Origin: Ignavibacteria bacterium
GTDB taxonomy: Bacteria; Bacteroidota; Ignavibacteria; Tepidaquicellales; OLB5
Length of the DNA stretch: 9,022 nt
NCBI GenBank assembly: GCA_030835005.1
Contig: JAUQWT010000098.1
Coordinates: 1 to 9,022, forward strand
Direction of reading: 5' to 3'
Numbering within the stretch: position 1 is the stretch's first letter; each line of letters begins with the position of its first letter. Below the pieces are notes generated by a model, which saw only the letters and a program-made list of their open reading frames with translations, was not told the origin of the DNA and did not search any database. Shown one piece after another: positions 1 through 6,438 of the stretch. The translations under genes and the position numbers were made by a program.

Positions 1-335
1 GGCATCATGCTGAATGTCTTGTTCGCATCCATTATAAGCGGGTTATCGCCATTTATGTATGCAGCGCTGCCTTTTATTCCGAAGTAAATGCTGAATCCTT
101 TTTGAACTTTGGCTGAATGGAATAAACCGGAGTTTATGTTAGTACTCAGTGCATCTGCATAAGGCTGCAAAACAGCGGCATCTTCGGAAACTACAAATCT
201 TTGTATTATGCCTTCAAGACTGCTGTTATCCTGTGATCTTAACACACCGTAAGGAAATAAAGTGGAAATAGTAACTATTATTGCTGTTAAAATGATTCTT
301 GCTGCTTTGAATGATGTTTTGTCTGAGTTTTTCAT
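1..335 (-). CDS. Secreted DUF6588-like protein, N-terminal part (gene cut by window edge)
   Basis: Open from an ATG at 335 down to base 1 without a stop, giving 111 codons; the 3' end lies outside the window. The first ~33 residues look like a Sec signal peptide: a basic start (MKNSDKTSFKAAR), a hydrophobic run (IILTAIIVTISTLFPYGVL) and a likely cleavage near LRS/QD. The mature start carries VLQPYADALSTNINSGLFHS and then SIYFGIKGS-AAYI, which resembles the N-terminus of DUF6588 proteins of Bacteroidetes and Ignavibacteria (an xLxPYxDAxxxxxNSGxxHSA stretch followed by a beta strand). That family has no established function; many members look like outer-membrane beta-barrels, so an envelope location is inferred. 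The family call rests on recall of the pattern, so it is moderate. The gene has its own promoter (385-433) and lies downstream of the BTAD regulator on the same strand. Confidence 0.72.
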   Translation of the reverse strand, partial: MKNSDKTSFKAARIILTAIIVTISTLFPYGVLRSQDNSSLEGIIQRFVVSEDAAVLQPYADALSTNINSGLFHSAKVQKGFSIYFGIKGSAAYINGDNPLIMDANKTFSMM

Positions 336-384
336 TTTTCTGCTTTCTGTTTATGTTTGTTTAGAATTAATTCTTTAAATTCTA

Positions 385-433
385 TACAAAGATATTTCTG
401 AAGCTTATGAAAGCTCTTACAGGTTTCTTACAG
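385..433 (-). promoter_or_regulatory. SARP-type operator and promoter of the DUF6588-like gene
   Basis: Read on the minus strand: heptamer CTGTAAG (433-427), 4 bp, heptamer CTGTAAG (422-416), 13 bp, then the block TTCAGAAATATCTTTGTA (402-385). The block includes TATCTTTG (394-387), a full match to the Bacteroidetes -7 consensus TAnnTTTG. The leader to the ATG at 335 would be about 45 nt. There is no TTG 20 bp upstream of the -7 element; the proximal heptamer occupies that place. The same elements with the same spacing occur at 3939-3987. The 11-bp heptamer period matches operators of SARP-family winged-helix proteins, and the adjacent regulator carries such a domain. That it binds here is inferred. 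Confidence 0.75.
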
Positions 434-492
434 AAAAAAATGATGAATTTAGATTGAGAATAAGGATTTCAGGGAGTCTATAATGTGGAAGC

Positions 493-3400
493 CTAGTCTT
501 TGTTCAAAATCGCATGCACTTGTTCCATAATTTTTTTCGAAGGTTTTTCTCCATATTCATCTTCATAATTCTTGAGCAGCTGGCTGAATTTCTTCTTCGC
601 CATGTTGTTATTTCCAATAGCTGTATATGCCTCTATTAATGCAAGTGAAGCTTCTTCATGTAATTTATCAACCTGCAAGAGTTTCTCTGAATAGGTGATA
701 AGTTCATCGAAATTCTTCCGTTTATGAAACAAATCAATCAAAATTTCACAAATCTCGATGTATTTATGCTCCAATACAGTCCTCATCTCTTCAATCCATT
801 CATCATAATATCCGGGTAGGAATTCACCCTTATACAGATCAACAGCGGTTTTTGCACTTTCTATCTTCCTGTTTTCATCAGTTTCAGGAGATTTAACTAT
901 GCTGCAAAGCCGGTTGAACTCCAAAACATCTGTTTTGTAAACGAATTCGCCGGACATGTAAAGGATTTTGTCTTCATATATCAGGTAACTTGGTGATATT
1001 TCAACCGGTGCTTCGTTATTTTTTGCCGGTTTTGCCTTTTTATAGATCTTTTCTGCATGTGATGGCAGTCTCTGCTCAGGCTTCAGTGCACTGCGGATAT
1101 TTGTAATTGCCTGATGGAATACGTTTTCTGCGCTGCTTGCTGAGAGCTCATTGAAGAATAATCCAAGTACTTTATCTTTATTTATCTTGATACCCTGGTT
1201 GACAAGCAGGTAAATCAGTAATAACTTGCTTTTTTTCCGTATCCATTTTTCGTCGGGTACGGGGTTGCCTCTCACAAATAACTCAGTGCCGCCAAATGTA
1301 TTCAACTGGATATCCCATAACATAACAGATTCTTTTTTGATTCGTGAAATACACTCTTGTGATAACCATGTTATTGAGTTTCTTTCTACCACAATATTAT
1401 AGATCTTGGAGATATATTGCTTATGTATGTTATTACTAATTGCAAAATCAAATAAATACCGCATTTGCATAAAATGCTGTACAACAAAAGAGTTATACTG
1501 TTTTTCTGATGCGGTTTTTAAGCAGCTATCCAGATACTGAAGAGATGTGCTGTATAATCCGTTCTTAAAATAATAATCTGCGAGATGAAACTGAATCTGA
1601 GTAGTGCTGTACAATGATGAATTCTCATATGACTTTAGGGTTTCTAAAAGTATTTTTTCAATTGACGAATTCACATTTTTCATTTTCTCTACTATTGCCC
1701 TGTGGGAGTTCATTTCAACATTTAGGTATTCATCTTCCGGATCCTTTGCGATCTCTGCAAGTTCGAGATATGCTTTGGCCTTTTCGTTTTCATTCATGAG
1801 AATGTTAGCCTCGCAAATAAACAAGTAATGAAGTGTTAGGTAAGAATTAAATTCATTCTTCTTGTCGAGATTTACGAGTTCGGTAAAATGCATTATGGCA
1901 GATTCATAATCTCCTGCTTCAAATGCAAGAAGCGCAGTTAATCTGATAAAATCCCTTTCAAAAACAGGACCTTTAAACTGACCGAAGATCTTTGCAGCTT
2001 CATCATAATACTCCTTTGCTTTCAAATACTGGCCGCTCCACCCAAAGCTTAGCACCAGATTGTTAATAGTCTGGAATTTTTTATATATGTTTGTTTCACG
2101 TTTTGCGGTACTTTCAAAATAATGCTGTGATTTTATAAAATCACCTTTGTTTAGATATATCCTCCCATACAAGCCATAAATGTCTGTAATTGCCTGTTCA
2201 AGCTCGTTTTCTTCGGCAATAAAAATACATTCATCAAGAAGTTTTATTATATCGTCATAATATTTGGCTCCAAGCCTGTAATATGAGCGGGCAAGAGAGA
2301 TAATAATTTTTGACTTAAGACCGGGCGGGGTTTCAATCTGATAAAGCTTTTTAAAAATATTCAAAGCTTCTTCGGGTTTACCTGTCACCTGGAGTATTTC
2401 GGAAAGTTCTGAACTGGCAAATACATGCAGCTTTGTTTCGGAAGCAGTATTTGATATAATTTTCTTGAAATGCTCCGATGCTTTTTCGAGATCGTTCTTG
2501 AAGAATCTGAGTAATTTACCTTTTATGAAAAGCAGCTCAGAGTTTGCCTCTAAATGGTCCTTAGGGAATTGCTCAATCCACTTCCACAGCTGCTCATAGC
2601 GACCCATACCGAATACGCTTTCGTATTCTCTTGTCAGAAGCTCAGATGCTTTTTCGTAATTCTTTGCTTTCAAAGAATACTCAATAGCAGATGTATTATC
2701 ACCTGTTTCAAGATAATACCTGAATATTTTCTCAGCAAAAGAGCTTATTTCAATTGCTGTCTTTGAATCGCTTAGTTTAGAATTCAGAAACTGTCTGAAA
2801 AGATTATGGTAACTGTAAAGATCATCTGTTTCGCTTTTTATCCCTTTAATTATTGTTGATTCAATAAACAGATTCTTTCTTTTTAATTCACTTAGTATTG
2901 TCTTACTGCCTGTGATTCCCAATATCTTATCACACATTGCAGTTGTGAATGAATCAAGCATTGAAGTGAATAGCAGAAAGTCCTGTTGTGCCGGATCTAT
3001 TTGATTAAAAATATCCTCAGCAAAGTAATCGAATATGTTTTCATCTGCTCTTTTGTGGCCGCCTGAGATAACTTTTTTGAAGTCCTCTCCGTATGCCTGA
3101 AGGATCAAATGAAGCCCGGTAACCCATCCGTCTATTGTTTTGTCGAGTTTACTTATATCATCTTTATCATAAAGTAAAGAGTAAATATCTGTCACAAGCT
3201 TTTCAGTTTCATCCAGTGTAAAATTCAGATCATCACTATCTATTATAAGCAGATTCCGCTTTGCTTTGAGCTTTGCAATATTAAATCCCGGTTCTGAACG
3301 GCTGGTGATTATTATATGCAAATTAGCAGGGAAATTTCCGATCAATGAATTTATTGCAGCATTGAGCCAGGAACCTTCAGGGATATTGTGAAGATCATCC

Positions 3401-3822
3401 AGAACCATATAGGTTTCGTCAGTGAAGTCAGAAACAAAATCATTAACAAATGTACCCATAACCGAGTTTATTGAGCCGGCTTCATCAATACTCAGTAAAT
3501 TACTTTGAACAAGAGATGAAACGAGTTCAAGCGTTTTTTCACCAAAATCAGTCTTCAAAACCCTTAAGGCGTGAATAAAATAATTAATAAAACCATAAAA
3601 GCTTTCTATATCAGAGCTTACATGAAACCAGGCGTAGGGTTTCTTCTCGGAATTCAGGTAATCCAGAACTGAAGTTGTCTTTCCATAACCTGCCGGTCCC
3701 GTAACAAAGATCATGTTTTTTCCCGAATTATCTCTGAACTTAGAAAGCAGTCTCTCCCTGGAGACTATCTTATCGGTGAGTTTTTTGGGGGTAATCCGCG
3801 TTTTTATTATGGTTTCCTGCAT
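493..3822 (-). CDS. MalT-like STAND ATPase transcription regulator with SARP winged helix and BTAD domain
   Basis: About 1109 aa from the ATG at 3822. An in-frame TTG at 3831 would add three residues; ATG is preferred because neither start has a clear ribosome site. Domains in order: a P-loop ATPase with Walker A GPAGYGKTT (42-50), Walker B MVLDDLHNI (139-147), sensor IIITSRSEP (170-178), and the MalT-family signatures DLNFTLDE (198-205) and GWVTGL (232-237); a long helical TPR-like region (~370-815); a winged helix (~833-960) whose recognition segment ENVFHQAITNIRSAL fits SARP/BTAD regulators; and a C-terminal BTAD domain (~965-1105). A lysine-rich loop of ~25 residues (~918-943) separates the recognition helix from the wing. 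MalT-type proteins are ATP-dependent activators that oligomerise on binding an inducer; the inducer here is unknown. There is no C-terminal LuxR helix-turn-helix. Two matching operators flank the gene (385-433 and 3939-3987), which makes them its likely targets. No frameshift is seen. Confidence 0.93.
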   Translation of the reverse strand: MQETIIKTRITPKKLTDKIVSRERLLSKFRDNSGKNMIFVTGPAGYGKTTSVLDYLNSEKKPYAWFHVSSDIESFYGFINYFIHALRVLKTDFGEKTLELVSSLVQSNLLSIDEAGSINSVMGTFVNDFVSDFTDETYMVLDDLHNIPEGSWLNAAINSLIGNFPANLHIIITSRSEPGFNIAKLKAKRNLLIIDSDDLNFTLDETEKLVTDIYSLLYDKDDISKLDKTIDGWVTGLHLILQAYGEDFKKVISGGHKRADENIFDYFAEDIFNQIDPAQQDFLLFTSMLDSFTTAMCDKILGITGSKTILSELKRKNLFIESTIIKGIKSETDDLYSYHNLFRQFLNSKLSDSKTAIEISSFAEKIFRYYLETGDNTSAIEYSLKAKNYEKASELLTREYESVFGMGRYEQLWKWIEQFPKDHLEANSELLFIKGKLLRFFKNDLEKASEHFKKIISNTASETKLHVFASSELSEILQVTGKPEEALNIFKKLYQIETPPGLKSKIIISLARSYYRLGAKYYDDIIKLLDECIFIAEENELEQAITDIYGLYGRIYLNKGDFIKSQHYFESTAKRETNIYKKFQTINNLVLSFGWSGQYLKAKEYYDEAAKIFGQFKGPVFERDFIRLTALLAFEAGDYESAIMHFTELVNLDKKNEFNSYLTLHYLFICEANILMNENEKAKAYLELAEIAKDPEDEYLNVEMNSHRAIVEKMKNVNSSIEKILLETLKSYENSSLYSTTQIQFHLADYYFKNGLYSTSLQYLDSCLKTASEKQYNSFVVQHFMQMRYLFDFAISNNIHKQYISKIYNIVVERNSITWLSQECISRIKKESVMLWDIQLNTFGGTELFVRGNPVPDEKWIRKKSKLLLIYLLVNQGIKINKDKVLGLFFNELSASSAENVFHQAITNIRSALKPEQRLPSHAEKIYKKAKPAKNNEAPVEISPSYLIYEDKILYMSGEFVYKTDVLEFNRLCSIVKSPETDENRKIESAKTAVDLYKGEFLPGYYDEWIEEMRTVLEHKYIEICEILIDLFHKRKNFDELITYSEKLLQVDKLHEEASLALIEAYTAIGNNNMAKKKFSQLLKNYEDEYGEKPSKKIMEQVHAILNKD

Positions 3823-3938
3823 TTCAAGCAATTTATATGAGATTTATCAATTAATCAGTGCCTTTATTACTCTTTTAATCGTGTACCACATACATCCCAA
3901 TTGCTCATATAACTTCATGAATTAACATATACTTATCT

Positions 3939-3987
3939 CTGTAAGGAATCTGTAAGAATTACCTTAAGGTTCAGAAATATCTTTGTA
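3939..3987 (+). promoter_or_regulatory. SARP-type operator and promoter of the small-gene operon
   Basis: Heptamers CTGTAAG at 3939-3945 and 3950-3956 (11-bp period), a 13-bp gap, then TTCAGAAATATCTTTGTA at 3970-3987, with the -7 element TATCTTTG at 3978-3985. The expected start of transcription is near 3990, giving a leader of about 50 nt to the ATG at 4042. No TTG is present 20 bp before the -7 element (3955-3957 reads AGA), so the promoter should need an activator. It is the twin of the site at 385-433. It lies in the 219-bp gap shared with the divergent regulator, 117 bp from the regulator's ATG, so it might also affect the regulator's own expression. I found no good -7 element for the regulator itself in this gap. 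Confidence 0.78.
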
Positions 3988-4015
3988 CATAAGAATTGAC
4001 TAAGAACAAAAAAAA

Positions 4016-4041
4016 TTAAAAAATAAACGGAGATAAATAAA
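4016..4041 (+). promoter_or_regulatory. A-rich translation leader of the 56-aa gene, copy 1
   Basis: The leader TTAAAAAATAAACGGA (4016-4031) is followed by an A/T-rich stretch up to the ATG at 4042. GGAG at 4029-4032 is a weak Shine-Dalgarno candidate about 9 nt before the start. Nearly the same sequence occurs before the second small gene (4233-4256). A-rich leaders without strong Shine-Dalgarno sequences are usual for well-translated Bacteroidetes genes. Confidence 0.5.
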
Positions 4042-4212
4042 ATGAAAAACGCAGAAAAAAACAAGGTAACCGTCAAAAATTTCAAGATCACAGATTTTCA
4101 GTTCTACTGGGTGTTTGAAGGAAACGGCGAATTTAAAGAAATGCACAACGAAATAGATTACAGAAGGTTCATCGAGAGAAATTACGAAAGCAAATCAAAC
4201 CAGGGTCTTTAA
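4042..4212 (+). CDS. Small charged protein of unknown function, 56 aa
   Basis: I do not recognise this protein. It starts MKNAEKNKVTVKNFKITDFQ, continues with an aromatic patch (FYWVFEG, 21-27) and ends in a charged, probably helical segment (EMHNEIDYRRFIERNY, 33-48) with a short polar tail. There is no signal peptide or membrane segment, so it is probably cytoplasmic. Support for a real gene: a correctly placed activator-type promoter at 3939-3987, an A-rich leader with GGAG, an ATG start, and a second small gene 44 bp downstream with a matching leader. It is probably co-transcribed with the 43-aa gene and controlled by the neighbouring BTAD regulator. It might be a small effector or regulator that works with the membrane peptide encoded next to it, but nothing in the sequence shows an activity. 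Confidence 0.75.
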   Translation: MKNAEKNKVTVKNFKITDFQFYWVFEGNGEFKEMHNEIDYRRFIERNYESKSNQGL

Positions 4213-4232
4213 AAAAACAAAAATTAAAAAAA

Positions 4233-4256
4233 CTAAAAAATAAAGGGAATACTAAA
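4233..4256 (+). promoter_or_regulatory. A-rich translation leader of the 43-aa gene, copy 2
   Basis: CTAAAAAATAAAGGGA (4233-4248) is followed by ATACTAAA and the ATG at 4257. AGGGA at 4244-4248 is the ribosome-binding candidate, with 8 nt to the start. Against copy 1 (4016-4031), 14 of 16 positions are identical, and the TAAAATGAAA around both start codons also matches. Confidence 0.5.
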
Positions 4257-4388
4257 ATGAAAGCAATAAATTTTATAATAACAATGGTTCAGGGCGCATT
4301 AGTAGCAGCATACATATTATTCTACAACGTTCAATACTACTGGTCACTTAAATCAACAATTGATAATCTTCTGAGTCTCGTCTTCTAA
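4257..4388 (+). CDS. Small single-pass membrane protein of unknown function, 43 aa
   Basis: I do not recognise this protein. It begins MKAINFIITMVQGALVAAYI and continues LFYNVQYYWSLKSTIDNLLS before LVF and the stop. Residues ~4-28 form one hydrophobic segment long enough to span a membrane; the single N-terminal Lys and the later Lys leave the topology open. There is no classic cleavage motif, so an inner-membrane anchor is more likely than a secreted peptide. It follows the 56-aa gene by 44 bp, has a near-duplicate of its leader, and ends 41 bp before a GC-rich hairpin. The two products therefore look like an operon pair with linked expression. A small membrane toxin, or a membrane partner of an envelope protein, are possibilities only. 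Confidence 0.72.
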   Translation: MKAINFIITMVQGALVAAYILFYNVQYYWSLKSTIDNLLSLVF

Positions 4389-4429
4389 GATTTTACTCTC
4401 TGAAATACCGCAATTGTTTTACCTCCTAA

Positions 4430-4457
4430 AAGCCCCGGGTTTTCATAACCGGGGCTT
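4430..4457 (+). terminator. Hairpin terminator after the small-gene operon
   Basis: A 9-bp GC-rich stem, AAGCCCCGG (4430-4438) with CCGGGGCTT (4449-4457), around a 10-nt loop. On the plus strand the following bases are CCCGTTTTC, so the U tract is short and displaced. On the minus strand the stem is followed by TTTTAGG. It may work in both directions, serving the two converging operons. Confidence 0.65.
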
Positions 4458-4479
4458 CCCGTTTTCAGTAAGTACAATT

Positions 4480-4514
4480 AAAAAAGGCAGTCAATTAGTA
4501 ATTTGACTGCCTTT
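4480..4514 (-). terminator. Rho-independent terminator of the aspS-macro-ahcY operon
   Basis: Read on the minus strand, a perfect 12-bp stem (AAAGGCAGTCAA, 4514-4503 and 4494-4483) closes an 8-nt loop and leads straight into six T residues (4485-4480). It begins 18 bp after the ahcY stop codon, the expected place for the end of this operon. Confidence 0.85.
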
Positions 4515-4531
4515 AATTTAAAACGGATTAA

Positions 4532-5857
4532 TTAATACCTGTACCACTCAGCTTTGAACGGTCCGTCAACTTCAACACCGATATACTTGGCCTGTTCGGG
4601 AGAGAGTTTCTCAAGCTTTGCGCCTACTTTGGCAAGATGAAGCCTTGCAACCTTTTCATCAAGATGTTTCGGCAATACATATACTTCATTTTTGTAATTG
4701 GTGTGATTCTGCCAAAGTTCTATTTGAGCTAGTGTTTGGTTTGAAAATGAGTTCGACATTACAAACGAAGGATGACCCATTGCGCAGCCAAGATTTACAA
4801 GGCGGCCTTCTGCAAGAACAATAATTTCCTTGCCGTCAACATTGTAAAGATCAACCTGGGGTTTTATGGTTTCCTTGGTATTGCCGTAATTTTTATTAAG
4901 CCAAGCCATATCAATTTCATTATCAAAATGGCCTATGTTGCAAACAATTGCTTTATCTTTCATAGACTTGAAATGCCTGTCTGTGATAATGTTCAGGTTA
5001 CCAGTTGCAGTAACAAGAATATCAGCTACCTTAGCTGCTTCATCCATTGTTACAACCTGGTATCCATCCATTGCAGCCTGAAGAGCGCAGATAGGATCAA
5101 TTTCTGTAACCATTACTCTTGCGCCTGCTCCGCGAAGTGACTGTGATGAACCTTTTCCAACATCTCCGTAACCAGCAACAACGGCAAGCTTGCCTGCCAT
5201 CATAACATCAGTTGCACGCCTTATAGCGTCAACAAGTGATTCCTTGCAGCCGTATTTATTATCAAATTTTGATTTTGTAACCGAATCATTCACATTTATA
5301 CATGGTAACGAAAGTGTTCCGTTCTTCATTCTATCATACAGCCTGTGAACGCCTGTTGTTGTTTCTTCGCTGATACCTTTAATTCCGGCAATGAGTTCGG
5401 GATAGTCGTCAAGAACCATGTTAGTTAAATCGCCGCCGTCATCAAGTATCATATTCAAAGGCCTATCGAAAGAACCGAAGAACAATGTCTGCTCTATGCA
5501 CCAGTTAAATTCTTCTTCATTCATGCCTTTCCATGCGTAAACAGGAATACCCTTTGCAGCAATTGCTGCTGCAGCGTGATCCTGCGTAGAGAAAATATTA
5601 CATGAAGACCATTTTACTTCTGCGCCAAGCTCGATCAGTGTTTCTATCAAAACCGCAGTCTGAATAGTCATGTGCAAACATCCTGCTATCCTTGCTCCCG
5701 TTAGCGGCTTGGAGTTCTTATATTCTTCTCTGATAGCCATGAGTCCCGGCATTTCTGCTTCAGCTAGACGTATTTCTTTTCTTCCCCACTCAGCAAGTGA
5801 GAGGTCTTTTACTTTAAACTTTTCAAGCTTTAAATCTTTTTCTAATGTTTTAGGCAT
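4532..5857 (-). CDS. ahcY: Adenosylhomocysteinase (S-adenosyl-L-homocysteine hydrolase)
   Basis: 441 aa, a complete family member. It reversibly splits S-adenosylhomocysteine to adenosine and homocysteine with tightly bound NAD, relieving product inhibition of SAM-dependent methyltransferases in the cytoplasm. Visible signatures: SCNIFSTQDHAAAAIA (85-100); LDDGGDLT with the catalytic-site Asp140; GISEETTTG with Glu165 (161-169); NVNDSVTKSKFDN (188-200) with Lys195, Asp199 and Asn200; the NAD loop GYGDVGKG (229-236); NIGHFD with His310; and the C-terminal FKAEWYRY, where Lys435 and Tyr439 reach the neighbouring subunit's NAD. Against the human enzyme these residues line up at a constant offset of 9. 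The ~40-residue insertion found in many bacterial and plant enzymes is absent, so this is the short type. The gene is last in an operon, 24 bp after the macro-domain gene and followed by a strong terminator. No SAH riboswitch is seen before it. Confidence 0.98.
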   Translation of the reverse strand: MPKTLEKDLKLEKFKVKDLSLAEWGRKEIRLAEAEMPGLMAIREEYKNSKPLTGARIAGCLHMTIQTAVLIETLIELGAEVKWSSCNIFSTQDHAAAAIAAKGIPVYAWKGMNEEEFNWCIEQTLFFGSFDRPLNMILDDGGDLTNMVLDDYPELIAGIKGISEETTTGVHRLYDRMKNGTLSLPCINVNDSVTKSKFDNKYGCKESLVDAIRRATDVMMAGKLAVVAGYGDVGKGSSQSLRGAGARVMVTEIDPICALQAAMDGYQVVTMDEAAKVADILVTATGNLNIITDRHFKSMKDKAIVCNIGHFDNEIDMAWLNKNYGNTKETIKPQVDLYNVDGKEIIVLAEGRLVNLGCAMGHPSFVMSNSFSNQTLAQIELWQNHTNYKNEVYVLPKHLDEKVARLHLAKVGAKLEKLSPEQAKYIGVEVDGPFKAEWYRY

Positions 5858-5881
5858 TTTAAATATAAGTTAGTTTATAGT

Positions 5882-6436
5882 TTATTTCTTAAAATTTTTA
5901 TTTAGTTCAGAATCAAAGATCTTGAAAGTTTCTTCATCAAGAAGGCATAAGACAACTTTCTCCAGAGTTGATTCCTCTTTAGATTTATTTTTTTCTTTAA
6001 AATGATCAACCACAGTTTTAACAATAATCTTTGCACTCTCTTCAACCGGGTAGCCGAATATCCCTGAGCTAATTGCCGGTATTGCAATAGACTTCAGCTT
6101 CTTTCTTTCAGCAACAATTATTGCAGAACTTACCGCTGAAGCAAGCTTTTCAGCTTCACCGGATTTTCCATCTTTATACTTGGGACCTACGGCGTGAATT
6201 ACATGCTTTGCTTTCAGGTTTCCGCCGTTTGTTATAACTGCAGTACCTGTTGGGATATTCCCTATCTTTTTTGATTCCTGCTGAATTATCATTCCGCCCC
6301 GTTTAACTATTGCAGCTGCAAGTCCGCCGGAATGCAGCAAAAATGTATTTGCCGGATTCACGATTGCCTCGACTTCAAGCAGGGTAATATCACCCTGGAT
6401 CACTTCTATTTCGGTATTTCCTACCTTATGGCTCAT
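5882..6436 (-). CDS. Macro-domain protein (Af1521-like), probable ADP-ribose binding or ADP-ribosyl hydrolase
   Basis: 184 aa, a stand-alone macro domain. Seen in order: QGDIT (14-18), which contacts the adenine; VNPAN (26-30); the glycine loop SGGLAAAI (36-43); HAVGP (81-85); and the phosphate loop PAISSGIFGYP (120-130), followed by the terminal LLDEETFKIF strand and helix. The family binds ADP-ribose and often removes ADP-ribose from proteins or deacetylates O-acetyl-ADP-ribose. In the MacroD/YmdB class the glycine loop carries a catalytic Asp (GGVDGAI); here that position is Ala40, as in archaeal Af1521 (GGVAYAI), so an Af1521-like activity is the better guess and pure binding is possible. 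The ATG is 2 bp after the aspS stop, which implies translational coupling, and ahcY follows 24 bp later. The substrate is unknown. A chance operon partner cannot be excluded. Confidence 0.93.
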   Translation of the reverse strand: MSHKVGNTEIEVIQGDITLLEVEAIVNPANTFLLHSGGLAAAIVKRGGMIIQQESKKIGNIPTGTAVITNGGNLKAKHVIHAVGPKYKDGKSGEAEKLASAVSSAIIVAERKKLKSIAIPAISSGIFGYPVEESAKIIVKTVVDHFKEKNKSKEESTLEKVVLCLLDEETFKIFDSELNKNFKK

Positions 6437-6438
6437 GA

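Noticed and set aside
434..492. Terminator between the regulator and the DUF6588-like gene
   Set aside because: No inverted repeat followed by a T run was found on the minus strand, so some read-through into the DUF6588-like gene is possible.
3823..3938. Promoter of the BTAD regulator
   Set aside because: No TAnnTTTG element with a spaced TTG could be found on the minus strand in this gap; the only partial matches are too weak to annotate.
4389..4531. Additional small gene or regulatory RNA between the converging operons
   Set aside because: The stretch is accounted for by two terminator hairpins; no start codon with a plausible ribosome site and frame was seen.
4772..5140. 122-aa open frame on the plus strand inside ahcY
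   Set aside because: It lies wholly antisense to a clearly conserved enzyme, its product looks like nothing known, and it has no promoter or ribosome site. The other antisense frames inside the regulator, ahcY and aspS are rejected for the same reason.
5858..5881. Possible SAH or SAM riboswitch before ahcY
   Set aside because: Only 24 bp separate ahcY from the preceding gene, too short for an aptamer, and no structured element is seen before the operon promoter.
5902..6087. 61-aa minus-strand frame inside the macro-domain gene
   Set aside because: Out-of-frame reading of the intact macro domain; low-complexity Leu/Lys product.
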